Assembly (NCBI GenBank): GCA_030762895.1
Contig: CM061068.1
Coordinates: 75,355,228-75,419,227 of the forward strand
DNA: 64,000 nt
From: Sophora flavescens
Lineage: Eukaryota > Streptophyta > Magnoliopsida > Fabales > Fabaceae
Direction: 5' to 3'
Below, piece by piece: positions 10,904-19,146 of this stretch. A program made the position numbers and the translations under genes. A model generated the notes under the pieces. It saw only the letters and a program-made list of their open reading frames with translations. It was not told the origin of the DNA and did no database searches. The number at the start of each line of letters is the position of its first letter. Position 1 is the first letter of the stretch.

Positions 10904-12265
10904 TGATGCGTGATTTTTAAGATATAAAGGCAAGTGCACCTCGTCGCAATCAAGTAATACGGTGGTAAGACCGGTTATCGTATCCACAGGGATCGGTTGT
11001 CAATTACCAATTCACAAACTCAACAACTATCTAAACTAAACTAAAGTATGAGAGATTAAAACAGAAAATAAAGAAATAAAATATTTTTGGTCATTTGGGA
11101 ATTTTATCGAACACTTGGTATGCAAACAGAGATGTGGCTAAGATTGTTAGGGTTAGACTACACTAATCCTCCCTTAATTGCAATGAAATGGTTATCAACA
11201 CAAGTCCTACTTCAATTATGATAATCAAGCCTTTTCTAAAATACTCAAGCCTAATGTCTTAGGTGCATTGAGCCTAAAACCCCAAATCAAACCCTAATGC
11301 CTTAGGTGGATTAATCTGTGATTTTGCATTAAGTCAAGACTTATAAGATTGCAAGCAATCAACACCTATGTCTAGATTCTTGAACTACTTGGCATATGAT
11401 TCATGAGCATGCCTTAACACCAACCTTCCAGTCATCTATCAAAGCAACATATCATTCCTATGGGTAGCTAATCCAAGGAAAGCATTAAGCACAGAATCAC
11501 ATACTCATAAAGAAATAGAGACTTGCATGAAAACACCAAATCAATTTACAAACAAGTTCAGAAAAGCTACATCTAACCCCAACAATGGGGGATTAGTTAC
11601 TCATATTTACAGAAAACCAAACCAGGGAAATAGGAGAAAAGGAGAGGAGAAACTCCATGGGAGCCTTCCTTCTTCTTCACAGCAACCCCTCTCAGCAACT
11701 CCCTTCTAGGGTTGAAACCCTAGCCCAGCCATAGCCTCCAAGTGCCTCCAAATGCCTCCCTCTGGACCCTTTTTTAGGTTAGAAGTCAGTCCCCTTTTCT
11801 GTTCAGCGCAGCCTTATTTATAGATCATTCGCGCGTCACGGCCGTGATGGCCATCACGGCCAGGCCGTGACGGCTTCTGGAGTGGGCGAATTTGCACAAA
11901 ATGGGTTCTCGCGAGGCGAGCCCTTTGTTCGCGACGCGAAACTTGAATTTCTGGTAGGTCACGGCCGTGATGTCTATCACGGGCTGGCCGTGACAGTCTC
12001 TGACTTTTGCCTTCTTCTCTGCTTGATCACGGCCGTGATGGGCTCTGTTTGGATCATATTCTTCACTTTTCAAGCTCTTTTTCATCCAAGCTCCACCAAG
12101 GCTGATTTTTTATCATTTTTACGTTGAATTCCTGCAAAACAACACCAAGACACCGCTTCACCCGTTCCAAGGGAAAATCTAACTAAATCAACTAAATAAT
12201 GCCTAATCTATATGCAAAATGCATGCAAAAGTATATATAAAACATGATGTAAACTCACACTATCA
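10904..12265 (-). mobile_element. 5' LTR of the array (right copy, 1362 bp)
   Basis: Starts TGATGCGTG and ends ACTATCA in plus orientation, where it meets viral ORF VI. The palindrome cluster at 11838-12045 lacks one repeat block present in the other LTR. This is the only border of the array that looks like a normal integrase-made end. Confidence 0.85.
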
Positions 12266-12343
12266 CTAAAGTTTCAACTACAAAGACTACCCATCAAAGA
12301 AGACCCAATGAAAAATATTAAAAAACAGGTACAGGAAAGCACT
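12265..12343 (+). repeat. 79-bp viral direct repeat, right copy
   Basis: Identical to 5449-5527. The first base is shared with the CA end of the LTR. After 12343 the viral frame continues, whereas the left copy runs into retrotransposon interior. Confidence 0.9.
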
Positions 12344-13420
12344 AATGAAAAATGGTACACCATCTTCAATGGACCACACCCCGGTGTTTACAATGAATGG
12401 CACAAAGCAGCCCCTCACTGCATTGGAATCTCAGGAGTCCATCACAAAGGATTTCGTACCAAAGAAGAAGCAGAAAAGGCTTTGATTGACTACCAGAAAA
12501 AACAAGACAAAGACAAGGGCGTTTATCTTGGCCCAAGGACTTTCTCTGAAACCATAAAGAATCCACCAACTCAAAAAACTTCATTAAGAATACTTGGAAG
12601 AGTTCCTTCTTCCATTGATGACTACCAAATCCCTTGAAGAAAAGATCATGAACTACAAGTTCAATTTTCTAAGGAAAATTTTTTTGAACATCTAAAAAGA
12701 CTAACCCACTGGTCCGAAAAAGAAAAAATTAATTGTTTTTACATGGTCAACCGAAATATGTTCGGAGTTTAGGCCGTAATTACTCCCGGAGCAACATCGA
12801 TTTTCACATTTAATATGTTCCAGTTTGGACTTATTGAATGTCTCTACCTCAGCCAAGACTTGGAAGAAATCAAATTATTTCCATATAATTTGAAAGAAGC
12901 CATCTAGAACTATCAAAAGAATGTCGCAAAGGATAGAACCATCTTCCTGAAGTTCTATTCAGCCTACCCAGACTTTGCAACTAAACAACCCACAAAGAAT
13001 TTAATCTTCATTGGAGTAAGTAACAATACTTTCTCTATGCGAGATGAACCTACTGCCGAAGAATACAGCGAAGAAAAGATTGTCATGATACTAGAAAATC
13101 AACTGGCAAGTATCTTTACTCAATGCCAATTGATTGGTAAAGACTCTTTCGTAAAAGCCATGTATAAAGGTCCACATACTCTGCTACTTAGCAAGACTAG
13201 TGGAAAATTGATTCGAGAAAGAGACCTAGCACTACTAACAAACTTTGAGCTTCCTTTCTACACGCTCCAAGGTTTGTCAATGAATTATCAGCCAGCTGTC
13301 CTTGATTTGCTGTGCTCAATGATTAAGGAGAATGACAATCACGCGTGCGAAAGATGCGAGAAGCAAAAAGACTGTCGGCAAGATGACAAAGACTCAGACG
13401 AAGCCATTATTGAAGAATGA
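12265..13420 (+). pseudogene. pararetroviral transactivator/viroplasmin, main part (ORF VI)
   Basis: In frame after the duplicated segment comes the viroplasmin fold, near 12350-12490, with WYTIFNGPHPGVY, the GISGVHHKGF block and a KEEAEKAL helix. This RNase H-related domain is typical of the caulimovirid inclusion-body protein, which promotes reinitiation of translation on polycistronic RNA. The frame is interrupted by TGA at 12635-12637 and by TAG codons near 12768 and 12906, then is open from 13037 to 13420. The C-terminus carries CERCEKQKDC, a likely zinc-binding tail. With the N-terminal part the protein would be about 420 residues, within the family range. Confidence 0.85.
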
Positions 13421-13478
13421 CGTAAGCACTGACGTCATCAAGCATTATTGGAAGGATGACGTAAGCAATGACGTCATC
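13418..13478 (+). promoter_or_regulatory. two as-1-like elements of the viral promoter
   Basis: Two copies of a TGACGTAAGC...TGACGTCA block lie at 13418-13439 and 13457-13478. Paired TGACG motifs like these bind TGA-class bZIP factors in the CaMV 35S promoter. The first motif uses the TGA stop codon of ORF VI. The sites lie 75-135 bp upstream of the TATA box. Confidence 0.8.
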
Positions 13479-13552
13479 ATGAATTATTGAAATGTCTGAT
13501 TGATTGTAATAATTCAGGGACTTTTTTGTAAATTATTATGCTTTTCTATTTG

Positions 13553-13560
13553 TATAAATA
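13553..13560 (+). promoter_or_regulatory. TATA box of the pregenomic RNA promoter
   Basis: TATAAATA followed by a GC-richer stretch (GAGCCCTCGAAGG), placed after the ORF VI stop and the as-1 pair, exactly as in 35S-type promoters. Transcription would begin about 30 bp downstream, near 13585-13590. Confidence 0.8.
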
Positions 13561-13589
13561 GAGCCCTCGAAGGCAATAGAGGGCAGAGC

Positions 13590-13903
13590 ATCTGAAATTC
13601 AGTTTTCAATCTCTCTCTTCTCTCTGAGAAGATCTAAGCTATGCTTAGCGATTCCTTGAGTGTGGAATCACCTCGGTTCTATGTACTTCACTACTGTTTA
13701 TAAATAAACAAACACTACTTTCATATATTCCTCGACTTCATTACTACTTTACTTTCATTACTACCAAACTACTCGACGAAATTTCAACTTGACTTAGACG
13801 GAAGCTGCGGTGGACCAAAAGAACCCAGAATCACTTCAAACTCCCAGATCAGGTATGACTCCGAAGCCATTTAGTTTTATTCAGTCTATACTAGAAGTAA
13901 ATC
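13590..13903 (+). other. leader of the pregenomic RNA with poly(A) signal
   Basis: About 315 nt between the predicted start site and the movement ORF. It has a CT-rich start, one short upstream ORF of 20 codons beginning near 13641, and AATAAA at 13703-13708. The poly(A) signal sits downstream of the promoter, as in related viruses that make terminally redundant RNA. It lacks the primer site that CaMV has in this position. Confidence 0.6.
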
Positions 13904-14823
13904 ATGTCTGAAATAGAAAAGGAAATAATTAATAATACTGATGTAGAACATTTACAAATTACTGAAGAAGATGGAAACTATGAAGGAAGTATTTTAATAG
14001 ATCCGAAATTATTTCAAAAGATACAGAAGGAGGATTTGAATTTATCTAAAGACGCAAACATGAAAAAATTAGGAGGAATAATGAAACGCTTCAATCAAAA
14101 AGAAAATATAATATATTATGGAAAAATAATTAATGAAACACCAATAGATATATCTGAAACACAGGGAAACACCTGTATCCAATTATTGAATAAGAAGAAA
14201 TTAATTGAATTAAAAAGAAATTTAAAAAAGGAATCACATAGAAAGAAAATAGGTTATATTCATATAGGAGCAATACAAGTCTTAATTAAGGCAACCTTTC
14301 AAGAAGGAATAGATTCACCTATTGAATTAGTTCTAAAAGATGATAAGATAACAGACCCTAAGGATAAAATATTAGGAGTAATCGAAGGAAACTTAGCCTA
14401 CGTTAAGTTAAAATTCGAAATACACCCAAATATTGGAATACCATTGGACACCCAAAGATTAGATCAAACTCTAACCATGGAACATAGATTTTTAAGAAAT
14501 AATCTAATGAGGTCAGGAGATAAGATTTTCTCAATTACTTATTGTGTCAATTATGCACTAACAAACTCACATCATAGCATTACTTTTAGAAATAATGACA
14601 GAATATACCAAGACTTTTCGAGGAAATAGGAAAAATTTATTATCCTAAAAGAAATGACTTAACAGAACTAGGAATTTCTATAAGAAATCCAAAGTCACTA
14701 AGCTTTAGGCAAATACCTAAACCAATTACTTTTCCTGAAACAGAAGAAAATAAAGATGAAAACATAAATAAATTATCAAATCAAGTAAGAGATCTAGCCC
14801 AATATTTGAGAAATAGAATATGA
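13904..14823 (+). pseudogene. pararetroviral movement protein (ORF I), one frameshift
   Basis: Starts MSEIEKEIIN and is open for 241 codons to 14629. A frameshift near 14610-14625 moves the C-terminal 65 or so residues into another frame ending at the TGA at 14821-14823. It is a 30K-superfamily movement protein by position and features: an IGYIHIGAIQVLIKATF block, then GNLAYVKLKFEI with the conserved Asp region nearby (PLDTQRLDQ). Such proteins modify plasmodesmata for cell-to-cell spread. The C-terminus is Asn/Glu-rich. Its stop overlaps the next ATG (ATGA). Confidence 0.8.
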
Positions 14824-15131
14824 ACAAAGAAAAAGAATTAAGAAATATTTATGAAAAATCTTATAATAAAATAAATCAAGATAAAAAGAATATAAAAGAC
14901 TTTATGAATATTTATGATAATCATCTTAAAAAGAATAAGGAAGATAAAAACCGAAAACAAATGGAAAAATATATTCTAGAAAAAGAAAAAGAACTTATTA
15001 ATATAAGAAGTAAAAGAGAAAAACATAAAAAACAAATATTAGAAAAAATAGAAAAAATGATTTTAAAAAATCAAGACCAATCAACTAGTTATTTTAAATT
15101 AACAGCACCAACTTTTGAAGATATTGATTAA
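14820..15131 (+). CDS. pararetroviral coiled-coil ORF (103 aa), unknown function
   Basis: Intact frame beginning MNKEKELRNIYEKSY, overlapping the movement-protein stop as ATGA. About half of the residues are Lys, Glu or Asn with regular Ile/Leu spacing, predicting one long charged coiled coil. The last residues (YFKLTAPTFEDID) are less charged. It stands where extra ORF Ib-type genes lie in soymoviruses. I recognise no motif. Confidence 0.5.
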   Translation: MNKEKELRNIYEKSYNKINQDKKNIKDFMNIYDNHLKKNKEDKNRKQMEKYILEKEKELINIRSKREKHKKQILEKIEKMILKNQDQSTSYFKLTAPTFEDID

Positions 15132-15135
15132 ACTA

Positions 15136-15396
15136 ATGGAAATATATTCTGAGTTTGATAATCAAACAGAAAATGAAATAATAAGTGTACTAGTAATGGA
15201 TTTACCCATTGACTGTAAACAATTAATAATTGAAAAAATAAAAGCACAATCTAGACAAGAGGATTATTATCTTGCAACTATTTCGTTAGATATAGAATGG
15301 GACTATATGGAAGAACTAGGATTAGCTTTTGAATTTGAATATGATAGACTATCATTATCTGACATATATGAGGATTGGGATTTACTAGATGATTAA
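15136..15396 (+). CDS. pararetroviral small ORF A (86 aa), paralogue of the next ORF
   Basis: Start chosen at the ATG at 15136, a few bases after the previous stop. The protein is acidic, with a core EIISVLVMDLPIDCKQLII followed by KIK and a QEDYYL segment, and an acidic tail ending DWDLLDD. The next ORF repeats this core closely, so the pair looks like a tandem gene duplication. The function is unknown. The 3' end overlaps the next ORF by 8 bp (ATGATTAA). Confidence 0.55.
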   Translation: MEIYSEFDNQTENEIISVLVMDLPIDCKQLIIEKIKAQSRQEDYYLATISLDIEWDYMEELGLAFEFEYDRLSLSDIYEDWDLLDD

Positions 15397-15592
15397 AATG
15401 GATCAAGAAATAATAAGTATTTTAATTATGAAAATACCCAAAGATTGTAAGCATATAATAATAAATAAATTAAAACACCAATACTGGCAAGAAAAACTTT
15501 ATTTAAAACAAATAATGCAAAGAGTACAATTAGCTTTTTGTGAGGAAGAAAGAAAGCTATTAATCGAAGAAATAATGGAATTAGATGACTAA
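15389..15592 (+). CDS. pararetroviral small ORF B (67 aa), paralogue of the previous ORF
   Basis: Core EIISILIMKIPKDCKHIII, then KLK and QEKLYL, matching ORF A position for position, including the Pro-x-Asp-Cys-Lys centre. It ends with an acidic helix (EEIMELDD). A second ATG at 15398 is an alternative start. A 22-codon open stretch (MDYGYELLV) follows immediately and may be the remnant of another unit. I do not recognise the family. Confidence 0.55.
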   Translation: MIKMDQEIISILIMKIPKDCKHIIINKLKHQYWQEKLYLKQIMQRVQLAFCEEERKLLIEEIMELDD

Positions 15593-15778
15593 ATAATGGA
15601 CTATGGATATGAACTACTTGTAACTCAAATTATGCATGAAAATAATCATCCTGATTATGCCTAATTACTACCACTACCTGGGAAGAAATAGAGTGGTACC
15701 GAACTGGTATCAGAGCTAAGTACTAGCTAATTAATAATGAGTGCACTATAAGAAGAAAAATTTGTTTACTATTTAAGT
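15593..15778 (+). promoter_or_regulatory. short viral intergenic region with the primer site
   Basis: This 186-bp gap holds the tRNA-Met primer-binding site TGGTATCAGAGC at 15705-15716, complementary to the 3' end of initiator tRNA-Met. Minus-strand DNA synthesis would start here. In CaMV the site is in the leader; here it is about 1.8 kb downstream of the movement-gene start. Confidence 0.8.
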
Positions 15779-15964
15779 ATGATAGATTTAACAAATCAAA
15801 ATAGAATAAAAGATTTGATACAAGAATTAAGGGATGAAGCCACTGATACATGTAATAAACACATGGAATATCATTATGAATATTGTGATTGTAGAGAATA
15901 CGAAAGAAAAATAGAATTAATAAAAATTTTAATTGATAAATTAAATGAATGGATGGATCAATAA
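15779..15964 (+). CDS. pararetroviral small ORF after the primer site (61 aa)
   Basis: Intact frame starting MIDLTNQNRIKDLIQ. It has a central Cys/His group (CNKHMEYHYEYCDC) that could bind a metal, then a Lys/Ile-rich helix ending NEWMDQ. It is the last viral ORF before the right border motif at 15993-16010. On the circular genome it would lie just upstream of the ORF at 1460. No family is recognised. Confidence 0.45.
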   Translation: MIDLTNQNRIKDLIQELRDEATDTCNKHMEYHYEYCDCREYERKIELIKILIDKLNEWMDQ

Positions 15965-15992
15965 GGATCTGGATCTAACGATCCACAATAAC

Positions 15993-16010
15993 TAAAGTTA
16001 GGTGACTTTA
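15993..16010. repeat. right border motif of the pararetrovirus
   Basis: TAAAGTTAGGTGACTTTA, matching the left border 1391-1408 except for one base. The sequence outward from it (CCCGCGAAAAAAGG) is unlike anything in the virus. This short terminal overlap is the point where the circular genome was opened. Confidence 0.65.
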
Positions 16011-16378
16011 CCCGCGAAAAAAGGCAGGGAAGTCGAACCCCATGTCCTTTAAATGTGAAATAAATTACACATTATAGTTAGAATCAGACAGTCAGCTTCA
16101 GCAAGCATCGGTCGTGAAGTTAGAGTAGAAAAGTAGGAGGGACTATCACATAAAAAAAAATTTATCAAGTCCACATCAAGTCATCAATTTGACAATAAAA
16201 AGTTATATTAACAAAATTATCATCAGAAATCTTTGCCCTCTTGGTGGTGTATTTGAGGGGTTCCCATATTTTTAATAATAAACCTAAATGGCATTATTGA
16301 AATTACATGGACAATAAGAGCCATTTTGATTCATACCAATAGCATGCCGGCCCTGACTATATAAATTTCATAGAACTC

Positions 16379-16762
16379 ATGGCATACGAAATTGAGAGAC
16401 CATATCCTTCTTTTATGGCAAAGCCAGCAAGCATGGCTGATATCCTTGTTATGCCTCCCACAACCTCCACAGCAATCACCAACACAAATCTGTGCCCATC
16501 AAACAATGAAACTTCACCACTAACACCATTTTGTGCTGTTGCCCCACATTGCCTGGTCCCTGCAGTGTCCAAGATACAAATCCAAATAACATTGGAAACA
16601 ATCTTTGAAGAAGAAGATGAGGATGATGAAGTGGAGAAGAGTTCTGAGACATTTGCTTCCTCTTCACCACTAGTATTCCCAAAGCAAGCAGCTAAAGCTA
16701 CATGTTATTTTGAAATCACAGGGCCTTTAGTGTCTTTTGGTCATAACTTCCAGTGTGTATAG
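16379..16762. other. unassigned open stretch, strand unclear
   Basis: Long frames are open on both strands. The plus frame (127 codons, MAYEIERPYPSF) has an acidic run EEEDEDDE. The minus frame, ending at 16357, reads smoothly from a Ser-rich run through DTAGTRQCGATAQNG to a hydrophobic FVLVIAVEVVGG segment. That could be an exon of a membrane protein, but no ATG or clear splice site supports it. I do not recognise either product. The flanks 16011-16378 and 16763-17091 show nothing further. Confidence 0.2.
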
Positions 16763-17094
16763 ACCAAAGTTCATCATGGTGGTTAGTGGTTAATTACACC
16801 AGCCATATTTCTTAACATATGATCCACCAAGAGCCTCAATATTTGTACTTTCATTGTTTGTGTTGAACTTTAGGTGTGTTATATGTTTGATTTTCTTCTT
16901 CTTAGCTTTAGCATTTGGTTTGTTGGCAGCTTGCAAGTTGCAATCCAAGTGGTCTATGTTATTTGCACCTTTAACCCTACATGCTAAGCCTATATATTAA
17001 TATTATTCCTAATGAGAATCTGATTAGCCATTTTTATATATTCTTGTAAATATTTCTGTTGTCCCATAACGAAGGGACATGTATAGGACTCTAA

Positions 17095-17349
17095 TGCCGT
17101 GTTTGTCAGTTTTGAGGGGAATGAAAGAGAGGGGAGGAAAGGTGACGGAGGGGAAAAGTATAAGAGTATATCCCTCTCATTGTTTGGAAGTGAAATGAAA
17201 AAAGTGGGTTGAGGAGAAGAATGGAGGATTAATTAAAATATTCCAAAATCTTTTCTCTCCAATTAATAAAACTCACAAATAAGAGGGGAATAAAATTAAC
17301 CTCTCATTTCCTTTCCTTTCCCTCCAAAAAATAACTCACAAACATAACA
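17095..17349. mobile_element. Tourist-like MITE
   Basis: Imperfect inverted ends (TGCCGTGTTTGTCAGTT against the complement TGTTATGTTTGTGAGTT) are flanked by TAA at 17092-17094 and 17350-17352. A 3-bp TAA target is typical of PIF/Harbinger-derived MITEs. The 255-bp body is non-coding. Related ends occur near 27492-27610. Confidence 0.6.
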
Positions 17350-17555
17350 TAAATGTGAAGCAGGCAAGTAGCACACTCTTAATGCAGTATAAAATTGCAA
17401 ATTCACCTCTTTTCGTTAGCAAGTTTTTTTTTTACAATTTTTTTTTTACAATTCAAATCCAACACTTATGAGATATTGTGTTTGGAGTGAGTGCATGGTC
17501 CATCCAATATTCTTTTAGGCCTAAAACTTTGAAGTGATATCTTTAAACATAGTAA

Positions 17556-17836
17556 GTGTGTGTTTGGTTCCATTTCTGGAGATCCCAGAAGTACTTCTAC
17601 ATCTGTCAAACGTGATTCTGGTGTTCGTGAAATCAATTTTGTATTTAGAATTGATTCTATCAGAAGCAGCTTGGAGTAGCTTCTGTTTTTTGATTATAAA
17701 ATTACACTAAGTTTTACATCAAACTTGCTTTCATAATAAAAACATCCAAACATAAATCACTTTACTTCAAACTCAATTGTATTGAAATCAATTACATCCA
17801 AAATCAAGTTTGTCAAATGTTCATCCAAACACACCC
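17556..17836. mobile_element. Tourist-like MITE
   Basis: Ends GTGTGTGTTTGG and CCAAACACACCC are inverted repeats, flanked by TAA at 17553-17555 and 17837-17839. The 281-bp body is non-coding. Similar Tourist-type sequence, less complete, is visible around 47150-47300. Confidence 0.65.
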
Positions 17837-17839
17837 TAA

Positions 17840-18879
17840 GAGTAACGGAAAAATTAAGGGTCGACCCCCATAATCCAAGGAAGAAGCATGTGTTGATTTC
17901 TACTGTAGTTAATGATGAAAGTTCTATAAATATTAACAGTAAATAAATTTTTTTTTGGTAACCTTGAAGCAAAGACTTTAGTCGCCTTATACTTGCGCTG
18001 ACCCTTGGTAACATAACAAGATACTACATTATATAAAATTTGCAAAATTTGAATTGATAGTACTATATATGTACGTGAATATGTCACCTTTTAAGTGTTC
18101 AAATAATATGACTCATTTCCTTAAAAAAAACTCATTTATAATTTCTTCTATTCACCTATTAGGTGTAAAAGATGTTTTCTCTAGATGTCAAATTATTTAT
18201 TTAATGTATAGTCATGATTTGCCAATTTTCCTTTATTGATTTATACAAGTTACATATCAAGGCAAAGTTGCGTACCGCAATAATAATTAAAGTATCAAAT
18301 TTCTCCTTTATTCAGGTATGAGATTTCAAACTCTTCTAGAGGGTTTTGTTTAGTATTGGCTTTAAGGTGAATTCAAGCTGGCTAGTATGCATCATGTCAA
18401 GGTAAATAATGCACTGATTACTTGACCTAGTATTAAAAGGAAAATTGGCTTTTTCTTTTCTCTCAGTAGTTTTATGTACTCAATTAATTACCTGTAACCC
18501 TATAAGTTTATATTTTTATTTTTAATCTCAAAGCTAAAATTTTTCATTAGACCCACTCATCTTTTTTGACACTTCCCCTGTGCAAAACAAGTACTAGTTT
18601 ATATTCTCATATTCTTTTTTCCTCATCTCTTTTACAACTACTTTATAACCATTAATTACTTATTTGTTGTTGTTTAAAAAAAAGGGTAAATAATCAATTT
18701 TTTTGGTAGGTAAAGGGTAAATAATCAATTGTTATAAAACATGTGTAAAAAGATCCGTGAATAAAAATAAAAAAAGACAGTGAAAAATTCATTTTTCATG
18801 TAAAACCCATGGCCTTCAGCTTCAAGCTCATGGATCCACTTCAGTTCACGATGAGTGCCAATTCCACCAGAGATTAGAA
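17840..18879. other. AT-rich intergenic sequence
   Basis: About 1 kb of AT-rich DNA with short poly-A/T tracts and no coding or repeat structure that I can assign. Confidence 0.5.
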
Positions 18880-19031
18880 TGTCCTATCCCATTTTGGTGT
18901 ATCACATCATATCCCTATTAATAATATCTTGTTATATATTCTACTTTTTCAATAATAAATGAAATTTTAATTAACTTGCAGATGACAAGATATTGGTTGT
19001 GACATGGTGTGGTACACCAAAATATGACAAG
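18880..19031. mobile_element. short fold-back MITE
   Basis: The left arm reads TGTCCTATCCCATTTTGGTG. The right arm, reverse complemented, reads CTCTTGTCATATTTTGGTG and continues to match. The arms are about 35-40 bp around an AT-rich centre, giving a hairpin of about 150 bp. No clear target duplication was seen. Confidence 0.5.
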
Positions 19032-19146
19032 AGATGCTTATCCTCCACTAGGAGCTCTTGTTTGCCTCCAAGATCCGTTGCTTTGTCCTCCTATATTCCT
19101 CCTTCGTCGAACCAGCAAATTCGTCATCATCTGGAGAGTACACATG

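Larger units (their letters stand above)
5528..12265 (-). mobile_element. truncated tandem array of a non-autonomous LTR retrotransposon (tRNA-Asp primer)
   Basis: Read on the minus strand the order is LTR (12265-10904), primer site, interior, LTR (8397-7015), primer site, and interior cut off at 5528. The two interior copies match over about 1.5 kb with few differences, at a spacing of about 3.9 kb. The primer site is complementary to the 3' end of plant tRNA-Asp, as in Athila/Tat-type Ty3 elements. No RT, integrase or protease is present; the 2.5-kb interior has only one recognisable frame. The right LTR ends exactly against viral DNA. The left LTR is missing. Confidence 0.8.
1391..16010 (+). 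mobile_element. endogenous pararetrovirus (Caulimoviridae, soymovirus-like), circularly permuted and interrupted
   Basis: All core caulimovirid functions are present in one orientation: movement protein, virion-associated-like protein, coat protein with zinc knuckle, protease-RT-RNase H, transactivator/viroplasmin, a promoter with TATA box, and a tRNA-Met primer site. Without the 6.7-kb retrotransposon insert and one duplicated 79-bp stretch, the viral DNA is about 7.8 kb, which is one genome length. The ends share an 18-bp motif, so the circle appears to be opened at one point with almost nothing lost. The primer site lies after the movement gene and three small ORFs, not in the leader; from memory of the family, that placement is a Soymovirus trait. 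Several genes have stops or frameshifts, so the copy is not expected to give a functional virus. Genus assignment is inference. Confidence 0.9.

Noticed and set aside
5449..12343. 79-bp repeat as a normal target-site duplication
   Set aside because: LTR integrases duplicate 4-6 bp, and the left edge of the insert is not an LTR end.
1391..16010. possibility that the pararetrovirus is an intact, activatable virus
   Set aside because: Coat, polymerase, transactivator and movement genes all have stops or frameshifts, and a 6.7-kb insert splits ORF VI.
16357..16572. minus-strand protein starting MDTAGTRQ
   Set aside because: The start codon is TTG, not ATG, and no upstream exon could be supported; kept only as an unassigned stretch.
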